The position numbers and the translations under genes were made by a program. A stretch of DNA of 64,000 nt from Paenibacillus sp. DCT19 (lineage in GTDB: Bacteria > Bacillota > Bacilli > Paenibacillales > Paenibacillaceae), in the NCBI RefSeq assembly GCF_003268635.1, contig NZ_CP029639.1:4785501-4849500 (forward strand), given 5' to 3'. Positions 1 to 9,445 of this stretch are shown here, one piece after another. How positions within the stretch are numbered: position 1 is the stretch's first letter; each line of letters starts with the position of its first letter. Below the pieces are notes generated by a model. The model was not told where the DNA came from. It saw only the letters and a list, made by a program, of their open reading frames with translations, and searched no databases.

Positions 1-2580
1 AGCTAACAAATCAGAATATAACCTGGAAACTTCTGATAAAATATTTGTGTTTCCTGTAAGTATTTCATCTATTTCTTTAATACTATCTGCATTTTCTGGG
101 TTCAAAAGATAGGCTCGAACGTGGTCTTTGACCTCACCAATTTTATCCCCTAATACTTTATAACTTTCCGCTCTGTTCAAGTATAAAACATCATCATCTG
201 GGTCTATCTCTATCGCAGTCGAGTATGAATTAATTTCTTTTTGTAGCATACTCATTCTTTCTACCTCATCCTTAGTTTCTTTAATTAATAAATAGTAGGT
301 TAGACCTTTACTATTATACCAATCACTTAGATTAGCTTTCACATGATTACTCAAATTAGAATTATTAGTAGCCTGTTCATATAGACCTAAGCTCTTAAAG
401 AGCATTTTTTTATTTTCAGTTTTATTCAATCCTTCAGCCATCTTGCCATATGCCCTAGCGGCATTCGCGTAGTAGAATGGCTTGTCATCTACATCATCAA
501 GGCTAATTGCAGTCTCGAAAATACCAGCAGCTTCCGAGAAGTGTCCTAATGAGAAGTAGCATAAACCTTGCCAGTTGTAATACTTCGCTGGTATGAAAGA
601 ATTTCCGGCAATATCAAAAGCTTTATCAAAATAAACTCTTGCCTTATCATATTTCTCTTTTGATTCTAACTTTCTAGCCAGTGTAAAATAACAATGAAAA
701 TCAGAAACTTTAAGTTTACTCAACTCTTTCTCTTTCTCATTGAAGAGATCATCAAATTCTGATTTTTCATGTTCTTGATCCAGAAAATCAACCATCTCCT
801 CTATCAATGTGAGTACTTGCTCTCCATCATCCAATGAGGGGATCACATCGATCATTCCATCTTCTGATATAATGACAATAATACATTTTTTTCCGAATCC
901 CTCTAATTTTGAATAGTAGCGATAAGCAGAATTATATCTTGCTCCACGGCTAGCATCCCCTTGCCTCTCTTGAGCGATACCATCGAGTATAACGCCAATT
1001 GCATGACATTCTCCGCTCGTATCAAAATAAATTGCGCCATCAATAGCTGTCAAAAACTTGATGTGATTGGGATCAACTATTGTGGGCTCGATTAATGTAG
1101 ACTGTTTCTTTAATTTAACAAGTTCTTCATCTGCTGTAGCACGATCAGTAATAACCACCATTGTTCCATGATGCTGCTCACGAGCCTTTCGTATCACCTG
1201 CTCCAAATTAAATACACTTTCATCCATTAAAGATGAATTCTCATCTTTAAATTGTTCTTGGATGATAGATATCATGCGTTCTGATGTGTATCCTTCCTCC
1301 CCAAGCTTTGGATTCTTGAAAATAACAGATACTAACATATCATCTTTCATTCTAAGATCATTATTTGAACGATAAACTAGCTGTCCCTCATCAACAATAA
1401 GTTGACCCTCATTAGAAAGATGCTCAGTAAAATTAATATAGCTAAGACTATATTTAGATATACCTTTGAAATCGATCCGAAAGTGGAATTTCCCCATTAA
1501 TCTGGGCCACTGAACCTCTCCTAGACCATACACATGATCACCATCTGAAATCAGATACAGATGTTTCTCAATATTTGTTAGTTCGAGTAATTTTCTAATT
1601 CGTTTAGCATCCTCTAAACTTATTAAATCATCTGCTTTAAACTTAATCGAAAATTTCACTGAGCCAGTCTGCTTTTGATTCTCAATCTCTGATTTCTCTA
1701 GAAACAATATGGAGCCGAATGGATTGGCTCCCTCATATGTCTTTGTGGATATATCATCAATTTTGTCCAATAAGTTATTAATATAATATTCACTTCTAAG
1801 TTTATTTTGATGCTCAATTTCATAGCTTTCACCGTATTTGAGTATCGTTTGCATTTTCCCAAAAAATAATCGAACTACTCTTCTCATAAATTGAAGCTCA
1901 TCTTCATTGTACTTCTTGCTCAATATTTTTTCTGTAGAAATCTCAGATTGAGATACTAGTTTTAACCTACTGTCGGCAAAAAAGTCTAAGAAAAAATAAT
2001 CCAACAACATTCGAATAATTGAAAGTCCTGGTTTGTTGTAATAAATATCTTGAACATTCTGCTCCAAATTTCTGATTTCCAATAAATAAACTATTTCGTA
2101 TTGGCTGCTTGCCTGTCCATTATTAACTACAAACAGTCCTGCGTAAAGCATCTGGTTAACTTCTACAAACTCCCTATAAGAGTTTTTTTTCAAAGAGACA
2201 TCAGATTTTTTGGAAGATGTTGTGACTTGATTTTGTAATCCCGTATCATTATGTAAATAGTATTTTTGACTAGATTTAATTAAATCTTGTAGTTTATCAC
2301 TTGATAATGACATTTCTTTTCTAAGTCCTAATTCTTTGTACACTTGAGTTATGTCTTGCATTGAATCATTTATATATTCATATCTGGGATTTATTCCTTT
2401 TGGCAATTTAGTTGCAGTTGAAATACTCTTCTTGACTCTATAAATCTTATCAGAGGTCCCTTCTGCCGAAGCTATAGCAAATAACCTAAAATGGATTCGC
2501 TGATTAATTTTTTTTAGTATAGATTCTACATGCTGATAGATAATTTTATTAATTCCCTTCAACTCTGGATAAGTATTCAC
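1..2580 (-). CDS. Diadenylate cyclase-like (DisA_N) protein with C-terminal TPR-like repeats, partial
   Basis: An open frame of 860 codons runs without a stop from a GTG at 2580 (GGGAG just upstream, in-frame TGA at 2608-2610) off the left edge, so the C-terminus is missing. Residues 1-480 match nothing I recognise; a segment around 470-490 (VIRKAREQHHG) resembles the lead-in to DAC domains. Around residues 510-580 the DisA_N signature is visible: D514-G515-A516, then GVIL, then R545-G546-A547-R548. The canonical RHR motif (GxRHRAA) reads R-Y-N here, so ATP binding or product specificity may differ. From about 630 onward are helical TPR-like repeats (YNWQGLCYFSLGHFSEAAGI and similar). The gene is visibly richer in A+T than hcp and the ATPase beside it, which suggests acquisition. 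Families with an N-terminal sensor fused to a DAC domain are known; cyclase activity here is inference. Confidence 0.8.
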   Translation of the reverse strand, partial: MNTYPELKGINKIIYQHVESILKKINQRIHFRLFAIASAEGTSDKIYRVKKSISTATKLPKGINPRYEYINDSMQDITQVYKELGLRKEMSLSSDKLQDLIKSSQKYYLHNDTGLQNQVTTSSKKSDVSLKKNSYREFVEVNQMLYAGLFVVNNGQASSQYEIVYLLEIRNLEQNVQDIYYNKPGLSIIRMLLDYFFLDFFADSRLKLVSQSEISTEKILSKKYNEDELQFMRRVVRLFFGKMQTILKYGESYEIEHQNKLRSEYYINNLLDKIDDISTKTYEGANPFGSILFLEKSEIENQKQTGSVKFSIKFKADDLISLEDAKRIRKLLELTNIEKHLYLISDGDHVYGLGEVQWPRLMGKFHFRIDFKGISKYSLSYINFTEHLSNEGQLIVDEGQLVYRSNNDLRMKDDMLVSVIFKNPKLGEEGYTSERMISIIQEQFKDENSSLMDESVFNLEQVIRKAREQHHGTMVVITDRATADEELVKLKKQSTLIEPTIVDPNHIKFLTAIDGAIYFDTSGECHAIGVILDGIAQERQGDASRGARYNSAYRYYSKLEGFGKKCIIVIISEDGMIDVIPSLDDGEQVLTLIEEMVDFLDQEHEKSEFDDLFNEKEKELSKLKVSDFHCYFTLARKLESKEKYDKARVYFDKAFDIAGNSFIPAKYYNWQGLCYFSLGHFSEAAGIFETAISLDDVDDKPFYYANAARAYGKMAEGLNKTENKKMLFKSLGLYEQATNNSNLSNHVKANLSDWYNSKGLTYYLLIKETKDEVERMSMLQKEINSYSTAIEIDPDDDVLYLNRAESYKVLGDKIGEVKDHVRAYLLNPENADSIKEIDEILTGNTNILSEVSRLYSDLLA

Positions 2581-2603
2581 AATATCACTCCCAATTTTCG
2601 TTT

Positions 2604-2628
2604 CATGTCATGTCATGTCATCTCATCC
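2604..2628. repeat. Pentanucleotide tandem repeat in the leader of the DisA_N gene
   Basis: Five consecutive 5-bp units (CATGT, CATGT, CATGT, CATCT, CATCC on the plus strand) lie about 25 bp upstream of the GTG start, on the far side of the ribosome binding site. Read on the minus strand they give ATGAG followed by repeated ATGAC. Slippage here would change leader spacing rather than the reading frame. Confidence 0.7.
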
Positions 2629-2687
2629 TATCACGAAAAAAAATGCAGTAGCAATATATTTCACTTGTACTCTGTGCTTATTAAAAA

Positions 2688-2722
2688 TTGCAAATAGCCC
2701 AATTCTTTCAGGCTATTTGCAA
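2688..2722 (-). terminator. Rho-independent terminator after hcp
   Basis: A perfect 12-bp stem (TTGCAAATAGCC / GGCTATTTGCAA) with an 11-nt loop is followed by a T-run on the minus strand, 20 bp after the hcp stop codon. Confidence 0.85.
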
Positions 2723-2742
2723 CTTTTATTAGAGATATATCA

Positions 2743-4035
2743 TTAAGACAGTGCCAGCATTGCATTCATGTCTTCTTCAGCAGTTGTAATGAGTTTCAGG
2801 CCAAACATCTCTACCAACACTTCCAATACTCCTGACGAGATGAACTCCGGCGGCTTCGGTCCAATGCGAATATCCTGAATGCCTAAGCTGAACAAGCCCA
2901 GCAAGATCGCAACAGCCTTCTGTTCGAACCATGACAGCACAATGCTGACAGGCAATTCATTCACGCTACAACCGAAAGCATCAGCTAATGCCATAGCGAT
3001 TTTTACTGTAGAACCGGAGTTATTACATTGCCCCAGATCGATATAACGGGGAATACCGGTATCACCTACAGTGCCATAATCCACATCATTGAAGCGGAAT
3101 TTACCGCAGGAGGTTGTTAGGATTACCGTATCATTCGGCAGAGATGTTGCCAACTCCCGGTAATAGTTGCCGCCTTTACCTGGTGCATCACAGCCTGCGA
3201 TGACGAAGAATCGGCGGATATGTCCATCTTTGACTGCTTGGATAATCTCCGGTGCCAGTCCGATGACTGTTTCATGGTGATACCCCGTAGTTAGTACCTG
3301 TTCCGATTGTACGTTTGCTACAGGCAATGACAAAGCTCGCTCAATTAAGCGTGAGAAATCATCGTTCTCTACCTTCTCAACGCCTTCCAATCCGGCAACT
3401 TCGTAGGAGAAGAAGCGATCTGCATACGTTCCTTTAATCGGCATTACACAGTTTGTTGTCGCCAGAATAGCTCCAGGGAACTGTTCGAACAGTCTACGCT
3501 GATCATACCAAGCCTTACCGATATTTCCTTTCAAATGCGCATACTTCTTCAGTGCAGGATAACCGTGTGCTGGCAACATCTCGGAATGCGTATAAATGTT
3601 GATGCCTTTCCCCTCGGTCTGCCGCAGCAGCTCCTCCAGAGCATACAGATTATGTCCTGTCACTACAATACAATGTCCTTCAATCTGATTCTGACTAACC
3701 GTGATGGGCTGCGGAATACCGAAGCGTTCTGTGTGCGCCCGATCCAGCACATCCATAATGCGAATAGCCGCATTACCCACTTGCATTGCCATATCAATAT
3801 GCTCTTGAACATTAAAATTGGAATTCGTTAGTGTCATGTATAAGGCTTCATGCGTAATCCGATCTACTTCAGGATCGGTATATCCCAACTGCCGTGCATG
3901 CGTGGCATAAGCGGCAATTCCTTTTAAAGCAAAGATCATCGTATCCTGCAAACTGGCTACTGTTTCATTTTTTCCACATACCCCAACGACGGTACAACCC
4001 CCACTAGGCGTCTGTTCACACTGATAACAAAACAT
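2743..4035 (-). CDS. hcp: Hydroxylamine reductase / hybrid-cluster protein
   Basis: Hybrid-cluster protein, a cytoplasmic Fe-S enzyme that reduces hydroxylamine and, in current views, nitric oxide under oxygen limitation. The start at 4035 is chosen because it follows GGAGGGAACG and gives the family N-terminus MFCYQCEQTPSGGC. The N-terminal cysteines have spacing C-x2-C-x7-C-x5-C, a cubane-type pattern. C-terminal hybrid-cluster motifs are present (CDAPGKGGNYY, TTSCGKFRFND, GQCNNSGST, WFEQKAVAILL). At 430 residues it is of the short class, which lacks part of the N-terminal helical domain of the roughly 550-residue enzymes. It is monocistronic, with a terminator behind and a candidate Fnr box in front. 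Confidence 0.93.
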   Translation of the reverse strand: MFCYQCEQTPSGGCTVVGVCGKNETVASLQDTMIFALKGIAAYATHARQLGYTDPEVDRITHEALYMTLTNSNFNVQEHIDMAMQVGNAAIRIMDVLDRAHTERFGIPQPITVSQNQIEGHCIVVTGHNLYALEELLRQTEGKGINIYTHSEMLPAHGYPALKKYAHLKGNIGKAWYDQRRLFEQFPGAILATTNCVMPIKGTYADRFFSYEVAGLEGVEKVENDDFSRLIERALSLPVANVQSEQVLTTGYHHETVIGLAPEIIQAVKDGHIRRFFVIAGCDAPGKGGNYYRELATSLPNDTVILTTSCGKFRFNDVDYGTVGDTGIPRYIDLGQCNNSGSTVKIAMALADAFGCSVNELPVSIVLSWFEQKAVAILLGLFSLGIQDIRIGPKPPEFISSGVLEVLVEMFGLKLITTAEEDMNAMLALS

Positions 4036-4103
4036 ATATCGTTCCCTCCAAACTTGGTAACAACTCATTAATAACAAGCCTAGCAGAGACTTCATGGTGC
4101 AAG

Positions 4104-4119
4104 TGTGATTAAGAACACA
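4104..4119 (-). promoter_or_regulatory. Candidate Fnr/CRP-type operator upstream of hcp
   Basis: TGTGATTAAGAACACA reads on the minus strand as TGTGT-N6-TCACA, one base off the Bacillus Fnr consensus TGTGA-N6-TCACA. Its centre is about 76 bp before the hcp start. A TAGGCT -10-like hexamer near 4077-4082 would place the box near -41.5, the usual activator position. The remaining sequence between here and the ATPase gene (4120-4407) shows no other element I can name. Confidence 0.5.
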
Positions 4120-4407
4120 GTTCCGGAATCTTCCAACTTCTGTAACTTTCCAAATAGAATATTGCGAAAATAAGTGCAACCCCATTCATTTCGAAGCGTA
4201 ATGCTAACCAAGCGAATGAGATTGAATCCCGTCGGAAATTATACGTTAAGGTAGGCAGCAAAAAAATCTAAACCCGTTTAATTTTTCTAGTCACGCCGTG
4301 TCTACACTTTGTTCTGCAAATATCTGAAAATGGGATGGGATTCACTGATTCTATTCATTCTACAGGGTTATATAAACAGAGAAATCCATACGTAAGGAGC
4401 TGGTCCA

Positions 4408-7059
4408 TTGGAACATTATAGACACAGTACAGAGGAGACGCTTGATGAAGTACAGAGTTCACAGAACGGACTCACGACCTCTGAAGCAACCAAAAGACTT
4501 GAAACCGTTGGATACAATGAGATAAAAGGAAAAGACGCCACACCTGTGTGGAAGCTGTTTATTGAGAATTTCAAAGACCCCATGGTTATTGTCCTGCTCA
4601 TCGCTGCTGCGGTACAGATTGTGCTTGGGCATCTGATTGAATCACTCATTATATTTCTCGTCATTCTGCTGAATGCCGTTATTAGTGTCGTGCAGACGAA
4701 GAAGGCAGAGAGCTCTCTTGATGCCTTACGGCAAATGTCAGCGCCAGAAGCGAAGGTCATTCGGGATGGTCAGAAAAGGACAATTCCAGCTAGGGAGCTA
4801 GTCCCGGGTGATATCGTTCTGCTTGATGCCGGAGACTATGTGCCAGCAGACGGTCGCATATTGGAATCAGGAAGCCTGAAAATTAACGAAGGTATGTTAA
4901 CAGGAGAATCCGAAGCTGCGGAGAAACATGCTGATGCCATTGCAGAAGAGGCTCCACTCGGAGATCGACGTAATATGGCGTTCAGTGGCTCACTCGTCGT
5001 GTATGGTCGAGGAACCTTTGTGGTAACAGGTACCGCACTTCAAACAGAAATCGGTAAAATCGCTGAACTCATCCAGAATGCTGAAGCAAAGGAAACACCG
5101 TTGCAACGCAAACTAGAAGCATTTAGCAAAAAACTAGGTTTCTTCATTCTTGGCCTATCCATTCTGATCTTTGCCATTGAAGCAGGACGTGTATGGTTAA
5201 CGGAAGGTACAGAGAACATTGGCCCATCGTTTATTAATGCTCTAATGTTTGCTGTCGCCGTTGCTGTTGCAGCGATCCCCGAAGCTTTATCCTCCATCGT
5301 AACGATCGTCCTATCACTGGGAACAAATAAAATGGCTAAACAGCATGCCATCATTCGTCGTCTGCCTGCGGTCGAAGCACTCGGATCAGCTAGCATCATC
5401 TGCACAGACAAGACCGGAACCCTCACCCAGAATAAAATGACGGTGGTGGATTATTATATCCCGCACGGTACCAAAGAAGAGTTTCCCGATGACCCGAAAG
5501 AGTGGTCTGAAGAGGAACGTCGTTTATTACATATTGCCGTGCTCTGCAATGACTCCAATATCAACCAGGAAGGCAAGGAGCTAGGTGACCCGACAGAGGT
5601 TGCGCTCATTGCTTTTAGTAACCGAGTGAACAAGGACTACAACGAAATTCGTGATCAGTTTCCACGTGAAGCCGAGCTTCCTTTCGATTCAGATCGTAAA
5701 TTAATGAGTACCGTGCATACGTTTGAAGGACAGACTGCTCTGTTGACTAAGGGTGGCCCTGATGTTCTATTCAGCCGCTGTACCCATGTGTTTATTCACG
5801 GTGAAGTTCAGCCGCTGACACCAGAAATTCGTACACAATTCGAAGAGAAAAACGAAGCCTTCTCCAAGCGTGCATTCCGGGTCTTGGCATACGCCTACAA
5901 GAGATTTGATGACAAAAAGCAGGTTACCACTGAAGATGAACATGATCTGATCCTTGTGGGTCTAACGGCTATGATTGATCCACCCCGTGAAGCGGTATAC
6001 AGCTCTATTGAAGAGTCCAAAAAGGCAGGTATCCGTACGATTATGATCACAGGTGACCATAAAACAACCGCTCAAGCAATTGGTATCGACATTGGACTTG
6101 CCAAACCGGATGATCTGGCTATCACAGGCAGCGAACTAGACAAAATGTCTGATGAGGAGCTGGATCAAAAGTTAGACCAAATTTCGGTATATGCGAGGGT
6201 ATCGCCGGAAAACAAAATCCGTATTGTACGTGCATGGCAACGTAAAGGCAAAATTGCTGCAATGACTGGAGACGGGGTCAACGATGCCCCTGCCTTGAAG
6301 CAGGCCGATATCGGAGTCGCGATGGGAAGCGGAACCGATGTCGCCAAAGATGCCGCAGCTATGATTCTGACGGATGATAATTTTGTATCGATCGTCAATG
6401 CGGTCAGTGTGGGACGGATGGTATTTGATAATATCAAAAAGGCGATTGCGTACCTGTTTGCTGGTAACCTAGGTGCCATTATCGCGATCCTGTTTGCACT
6501 GGTGGTTGGTTGGGTTAATCCTTTCACTGCTCTGCAGCTGCTCTTTATCAACCTGGTCAATGACTCTCTACCTGCCATTGCGCTAGGCACTGAAAAAGCT
6601 GAACCTGATGTGATGCGGCGGAAACCGCGTGATATCAATGAAGGCATTTTTGCCGGTGGAACACTGCAGGCTGTTATTACGCGCGGGCTTCTGATCGGGA
6701 TTGCCGTCATCATATCCCAGTATATTGGACTTGGTATCTCTGAGGAGATCAGTGTGGCGATGGCCTTTACAACGCTGATTCTAGCACGTAGTCTACAGAC
6801 GTTTGCGGCACGTTCTAATACACAGACTATTTTTCAAGTAGGTTTCACAACGAACAAATTGGTGCTTGGCTCCATCTTTGTATGCCTATGTCTGTATGGA
6901 ATCACGTTGATTCCAGGGGTACGTGGGATCTTCGCTATTCCAGACGCATTTGGCTGGTATGAATTCCTCATTGCTGGCGGGCTTGCCCTTGCCGCAGTGA
7001 TTCTGATGGATCTGATCAAATGGATTCGTAATCGAGGTAAAGCTACAAGCGTTGCTTAA
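4408..7059 (+). CDS. P-type (P2A) calcium-transporting ATPase
   Basis: ATP-driven cation pump of the plasma membrane, most like bacterial SERCA-type Ca2+ exporters. The TTG start at 4408 follows AAGGAGC. All landmark motifs are present in order: N-terminal cation-ATPase domain (residues 1-70), TGES actuator loop (about 167), the M4 segment with PEAL, the phosphorylation loop DKTGTLTQNK (about 335), the TGDH and TGDGVNDAPALK hinge region (about 550-630), and M5/M6 with NLVNDSLPAIALG, whose N and D fit calcium ligands. Length (883 residues) is normal. It is a single gene ending in a strong terminator. Ion specificity is inferred from the M4 and M6 residues. Confidence 0.92.
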   Translation: MEHYRHSTEETLDEVQSSQNGLTTSEATKRLETVGYNEIKGKDATPVWKLFIENFKDPMVIVLLIAAAVQIVLGHLIESLIIFLVILLNAVISVVQTKKAESSLDALRQMSAPEAKVIRDGQKRTIPARELVPGDIVLLDAGDYVPADGRILESGSLKINEGMLTGESEAAEKHADAIAEEAPLGDRRNMAFSGSLVVYGRGTFVVTGTALQTEIGKIAELIQNAEAKETPLQRKLEAFSKKLGFFILGLSILIFAIEAGRVWLTEGTENIGPSFINALMFAVAVAVAAIPEALSSIVTIVLSLGTNKMAKQHAIIRRLPAVEALGSASIICTDKTGTLTQNKMTVVDYYIPHGTKEEFPDDPKEWSEEERRLLHIAVLCNDSNINQEGKELGDPTEVALIAFSNRVNKDYNEIRDQFPREAELPFDSDRKLMSTVHTFEGQTALLTKGGPDVLFSRCTHVFIHGEVQPLTPEIRTQFEEKNEAFSKRAFRVLAYAYKRFDDKKQVTTEDEHDLILVGLTAMIDPPREAVYSSIEESKKAGIRTIMITGDHKTTAQAIGIDIGLAKPDDLAITGSELDKMSDEELDQKLDQISVYARVSPENKIRIVRAWQRKGKIAAMTGDGVNDAPALKQADIGVAMGSGTDVAKDAAAMILTDDNFVSIVNAVSVGRMVFDNIKKAIAYLFAGNLGAIIAILFALVVGWVNPFTALQLLFINLVNDSLPAIALGTEKAEPDVMRRKPRDINEGIFAGGTLQAVITRGLLIGIAVIISQYIGLGISEEISVAMAFTTLILARSLQTFAARSNTQTIFQVGFTTNKLVLGSIFVCLCLYGITLIPGVRGIFAIPDAFGWYEFLIAGGLALAAVILMDLIKWIRNRGKATSVA

Positions 7060-7062
7060 CCG

Positions 7063-7096
7063 AAACAGGCTTCCTTCCGTAGAAGGGAGCCTGTTT
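7063..7096 (+). terminator. Terminator after the Ca2+ ATPase gene
   Basis: A 15-bp stem (AAACAGGCTTCCTTC / GAAGGGAGCCTGTTT, one G-T pair) with loop CGTA is followed by a T-rich run. Confidence 0.88.
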
Positions 7097-7172
7097 ATTT
7101 TTTATACAATACGATATATAGCCCGCTGTCTGCCTACAAAGTTACTCACGCGGTATCCCTTGTATGGAAAGA

Positions 7173-7898
7173 TTATTTATCCCCCCGATTCGTACACTCC
7201 CCTTGCTCTATGAAATCCATCCACGCATATTGATCTGATTGTCCATGATCTGGATTTTCTATACTTGCATCGGGACGAAGGCATCTGGACACTCCTTCAC
7301 CTTCTAGAGAATCAACATAGATGCTATCGATCCGCACAGGCAACGTCTTCTGCCACCGGTACAGATCACCAAAAGCACCAATCTCATCTTGACTACTCCC
7401 GTCAGGCAGTCGTACCTGCAATTCATGAATATCACAATCTTTCGACTCAGCACAGCTATACGCTACAAAAAAGGTATCACCATAGCTAGAGACATACCGC
7501 TCTGGCACCTCGTATCCTTTGGCTATCAATTCTTCTGCATATGTATCATTAAGTTCTAACATCTGCATGTTCGCATAGTCTTTGGAAAACTCAAAGTCGG
7601 ATACCCTGCCGCTATCATCATCCACTAGCATTCGAAATGAAGTCTGATGCTCATTCTGAAAATGCCCATCAATGAGGTAGGAGAGATATCCCCCATGGAG
7701 AAAAACACGATCAATGATCACATCCTCATCATATTCTTCAGCGGCATACTTAATAGCAATAGCTTCTGCCTGCTTCTCACTAATGGACGAGAAGAACAAG
7801 GGGCGAAGTATAACAAAAAACAGAACACCTATGCTGATCACAACAATCAGAACAATGAGTTGAATAATATGCTTGATACCTAATTTCAATTCAGGCAC
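7173..7898 (-). CDS. Membrane-anchored protein of unknown function
   Basis: The GTG start at 7898 has AAGGAG nine bases upstream. The 241-residue product has a short cytoplasmic N-terminus, one hydrophobic segment (about residues 12-33) and a long acidic extracytoplasmic part. Residues 38-100 (SEKQAEAIAIKYA followed by strands) have the look of a PepSY-like small alpha/beta unit, but I cannot assign it firmly. Two cysteine pairs in the C-terminal third (SCAESKDC; RCLR with GECTNRG) could form disulphides outside the cell. It is a single gene; function unknown. Confidence 0.75.
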   Translation of the reverse strand: MPELKLGIKHIIQLIVLIVVISIGVLFFVILRPLFFSSISEKQAEAIAIKYAAEEYDEDVIIDRVFLHGGYLSYLIDGHFQNEHQTSFRMLVDDDSGRVSDFEFSKDYANMQMLELNDTYAEELIAKGYEVPERYVSSYGDTFFVAYSCAESKDCDIHELQVRLPDGSSQDEIGAFGDLYRWQKTLPVRIDSIYVDSLEGEGVSRCLRPDASIENPDHGQSDQYAWMDFIEQGECTNRGDK

Positions 7899-8080
7899 AT
7901 CTGCCCACTCCTTCTATCTTATATAGCTCGTCGCATTTCAATCTGAAACTCTCACGAACACGTATGACATTATTGCCATATTCAATACACTAACGTAAAA
8001 TGTTATAACGAACGCATATGACTGCATGAAATCACGAGCACTTATCGTTCCATATCGAACATATAGACAGGAAGGATTAC

Positions 8081-9424
8081 ATGAAAGATCACATTGTCAT
8101 GCCACTGTGGACATGCTGCCTGTTCATTGTGGTGATGAATACTACGATGTTTAACGTATCACTACCTATCATTATTCATGATCTGCAAATTACGTCTGAC
8201 TTAGGTTCCTGGGTCATTTCCAGCTACTCCATCGGATACGCTTTATCTACGGTAATCTACAGCCGATTGTCGGATCGGATTCCGGTACGTAAGCTGTTAA
8301 CCATTGGCTTGCTCATTCTAGGGCTGTCTTCCTTACTCGGTCTGTTTGCACATAGCTTCGCCGTGTTATTGCTTACTCGGATTCTGCAATCAGCTGGAGC
8401 AGGAGTTATGGCAGGCTTAGGACTCGTCATCGCAAGTCGCTACATTCCACTGGAACGAAGAGGCGCTGCCATTGCTCTAATCTCCTCCGGTAGCGCTATG
8501 GCCTTTGGTCTTGGCCCAATCGTCGGTGGATTAATCAGTGAATATTGGGGCTGGAACGGGCTCTTTGCCATTACCGTGCTGGTATTGTTCGCACTGCCTG
8601 TGCTGCTCTATTTCCTGCCAAACGAAACGACCAAGACGGATCAGCCTTTTGATACAACAGGTGCAATTCTAACGACACTGAACGCTGTGACATTATTGGT
8701 CGCCATTACCCAGCAGTCGCTTTTATGGTTTGTGCTAGGTGTCCTATCTCTTGTGGTGCACATTCTGTATATTCGCAGAGCCAAGCTGTCGTTTATTAAT
8801 CCACAGGTTTTTAAGGTGCCAGGTTACACACGATTAGTCATGATTGGCTTTTGCGTCCTAATTGTTAACTTAGGCAATCTGTTCCTCATGCCACTTGTGC
8901 TCGCCGACCTGTTCGCGCGTTCTTCGCTGGCAATTGGACTGCTCATTGCGCCTGGAGCTATCGTTGCTGCATTTATGGCGCGGTATATAGGCCGCTGGAT
9001 TGATCAATACGGCAATATGCGCTTTCTGATCATCGGGCATGTGTTGCTTGCCGCTGTGCTTACGTTATTTATGCTTGGATTGCATCAATCGGCATTTGTT
9101 ATTACAGCAGGTTATTTATTTTTCTCTCCTGCAATTTCAGCGTCCATGTCATCACTCAATAACGAAGCATCACGTATCCTGCCCAAATCGCAGATTGGTT
9201 CAGGGATGGGTCTGTTACAGCTTGTTCAGTTCTTTGGCGGCTCGGTATCTGTTGCAGCTTGCGGTTTGTTGCTCCATAAGATTCCACACGTTACAGTTGA
9301 ACAAGCTTACCACTATGTCTATGGATGTCTGTTGATCGTTGCTATGGTTTCGCTAGTGCTTGTAATCTATCACCATCGAGCATCCCGCCCTACATCTCCC
9401 GCATTAGTGTCGAACAATTCCTAG
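8081..9424 (+). CDS. MFS drug/proton antiporter, DHA2 type
   Basis: Integral membrane exporter of 447 residues with a hydrophobic profile fitting 12-14 helices. The antiporter motif C is visible (SGSAMAFGLGPIVGG, helix 5), as is motif A in the loop between helices 2 and 3 (RLSDRIPVRKLL). Size and motifs resemble the TetK/TetL-QacA type. The ATG follows AGGAAGGATTAC. No linked regulator gene is obvious; the neighbouring genes point away. The substrate cannot be read from the sequence. Confidence 0.87.
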   Translation: MKDHIVMPLWTCCLFIVVMNTTMFNVSLPIIIHDLQITSDLGSWVISSYSIGYALSTVIYSRLSDRIPVRKLLTIGLLILGLSSLLGLFAHSFAVLLLTRILQSAGAGVMAGLGLVIASRYIPLERRGAAIALISSGSAMAFGLGPIVGGLISEYWGWNGLFAITVLVLFALPVLLYFLPNETTKTDQPFDTTGAILTTLNAVTLLVAITQQSLLWFVLGVLSLVVHILYIRRAKLSFINPQVFKVPGYTRLVMIGFCVLIVNLGNLFLMPLVLADLFARSSLAIGLLIAPGAIVAAFMARYIGRWIDQYGNMRFLIIGHVLLAAVLTLFMLGLHQSAFVITAGYLFFSPAISASMSSLNNEASRILPKSQIGSGMGLLQLVQFFGGSVSVAACGLLLHKIPHVTVEQAYHYVYGCLLIVAMVSLVLVIYHHRASRPTSPALVSNNS

Positions 9425-9445
9425 GGTAAACAAAGGGAAACCTCT

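Noticed and set aside
3535..3831. An open frame opposite hcp, and similar antisense frames opposite the ATPase, bglP and GH1 genes
   Set aside because: They lie wholly inside well-supported genes, have no RBS and show no protein-like pattern.
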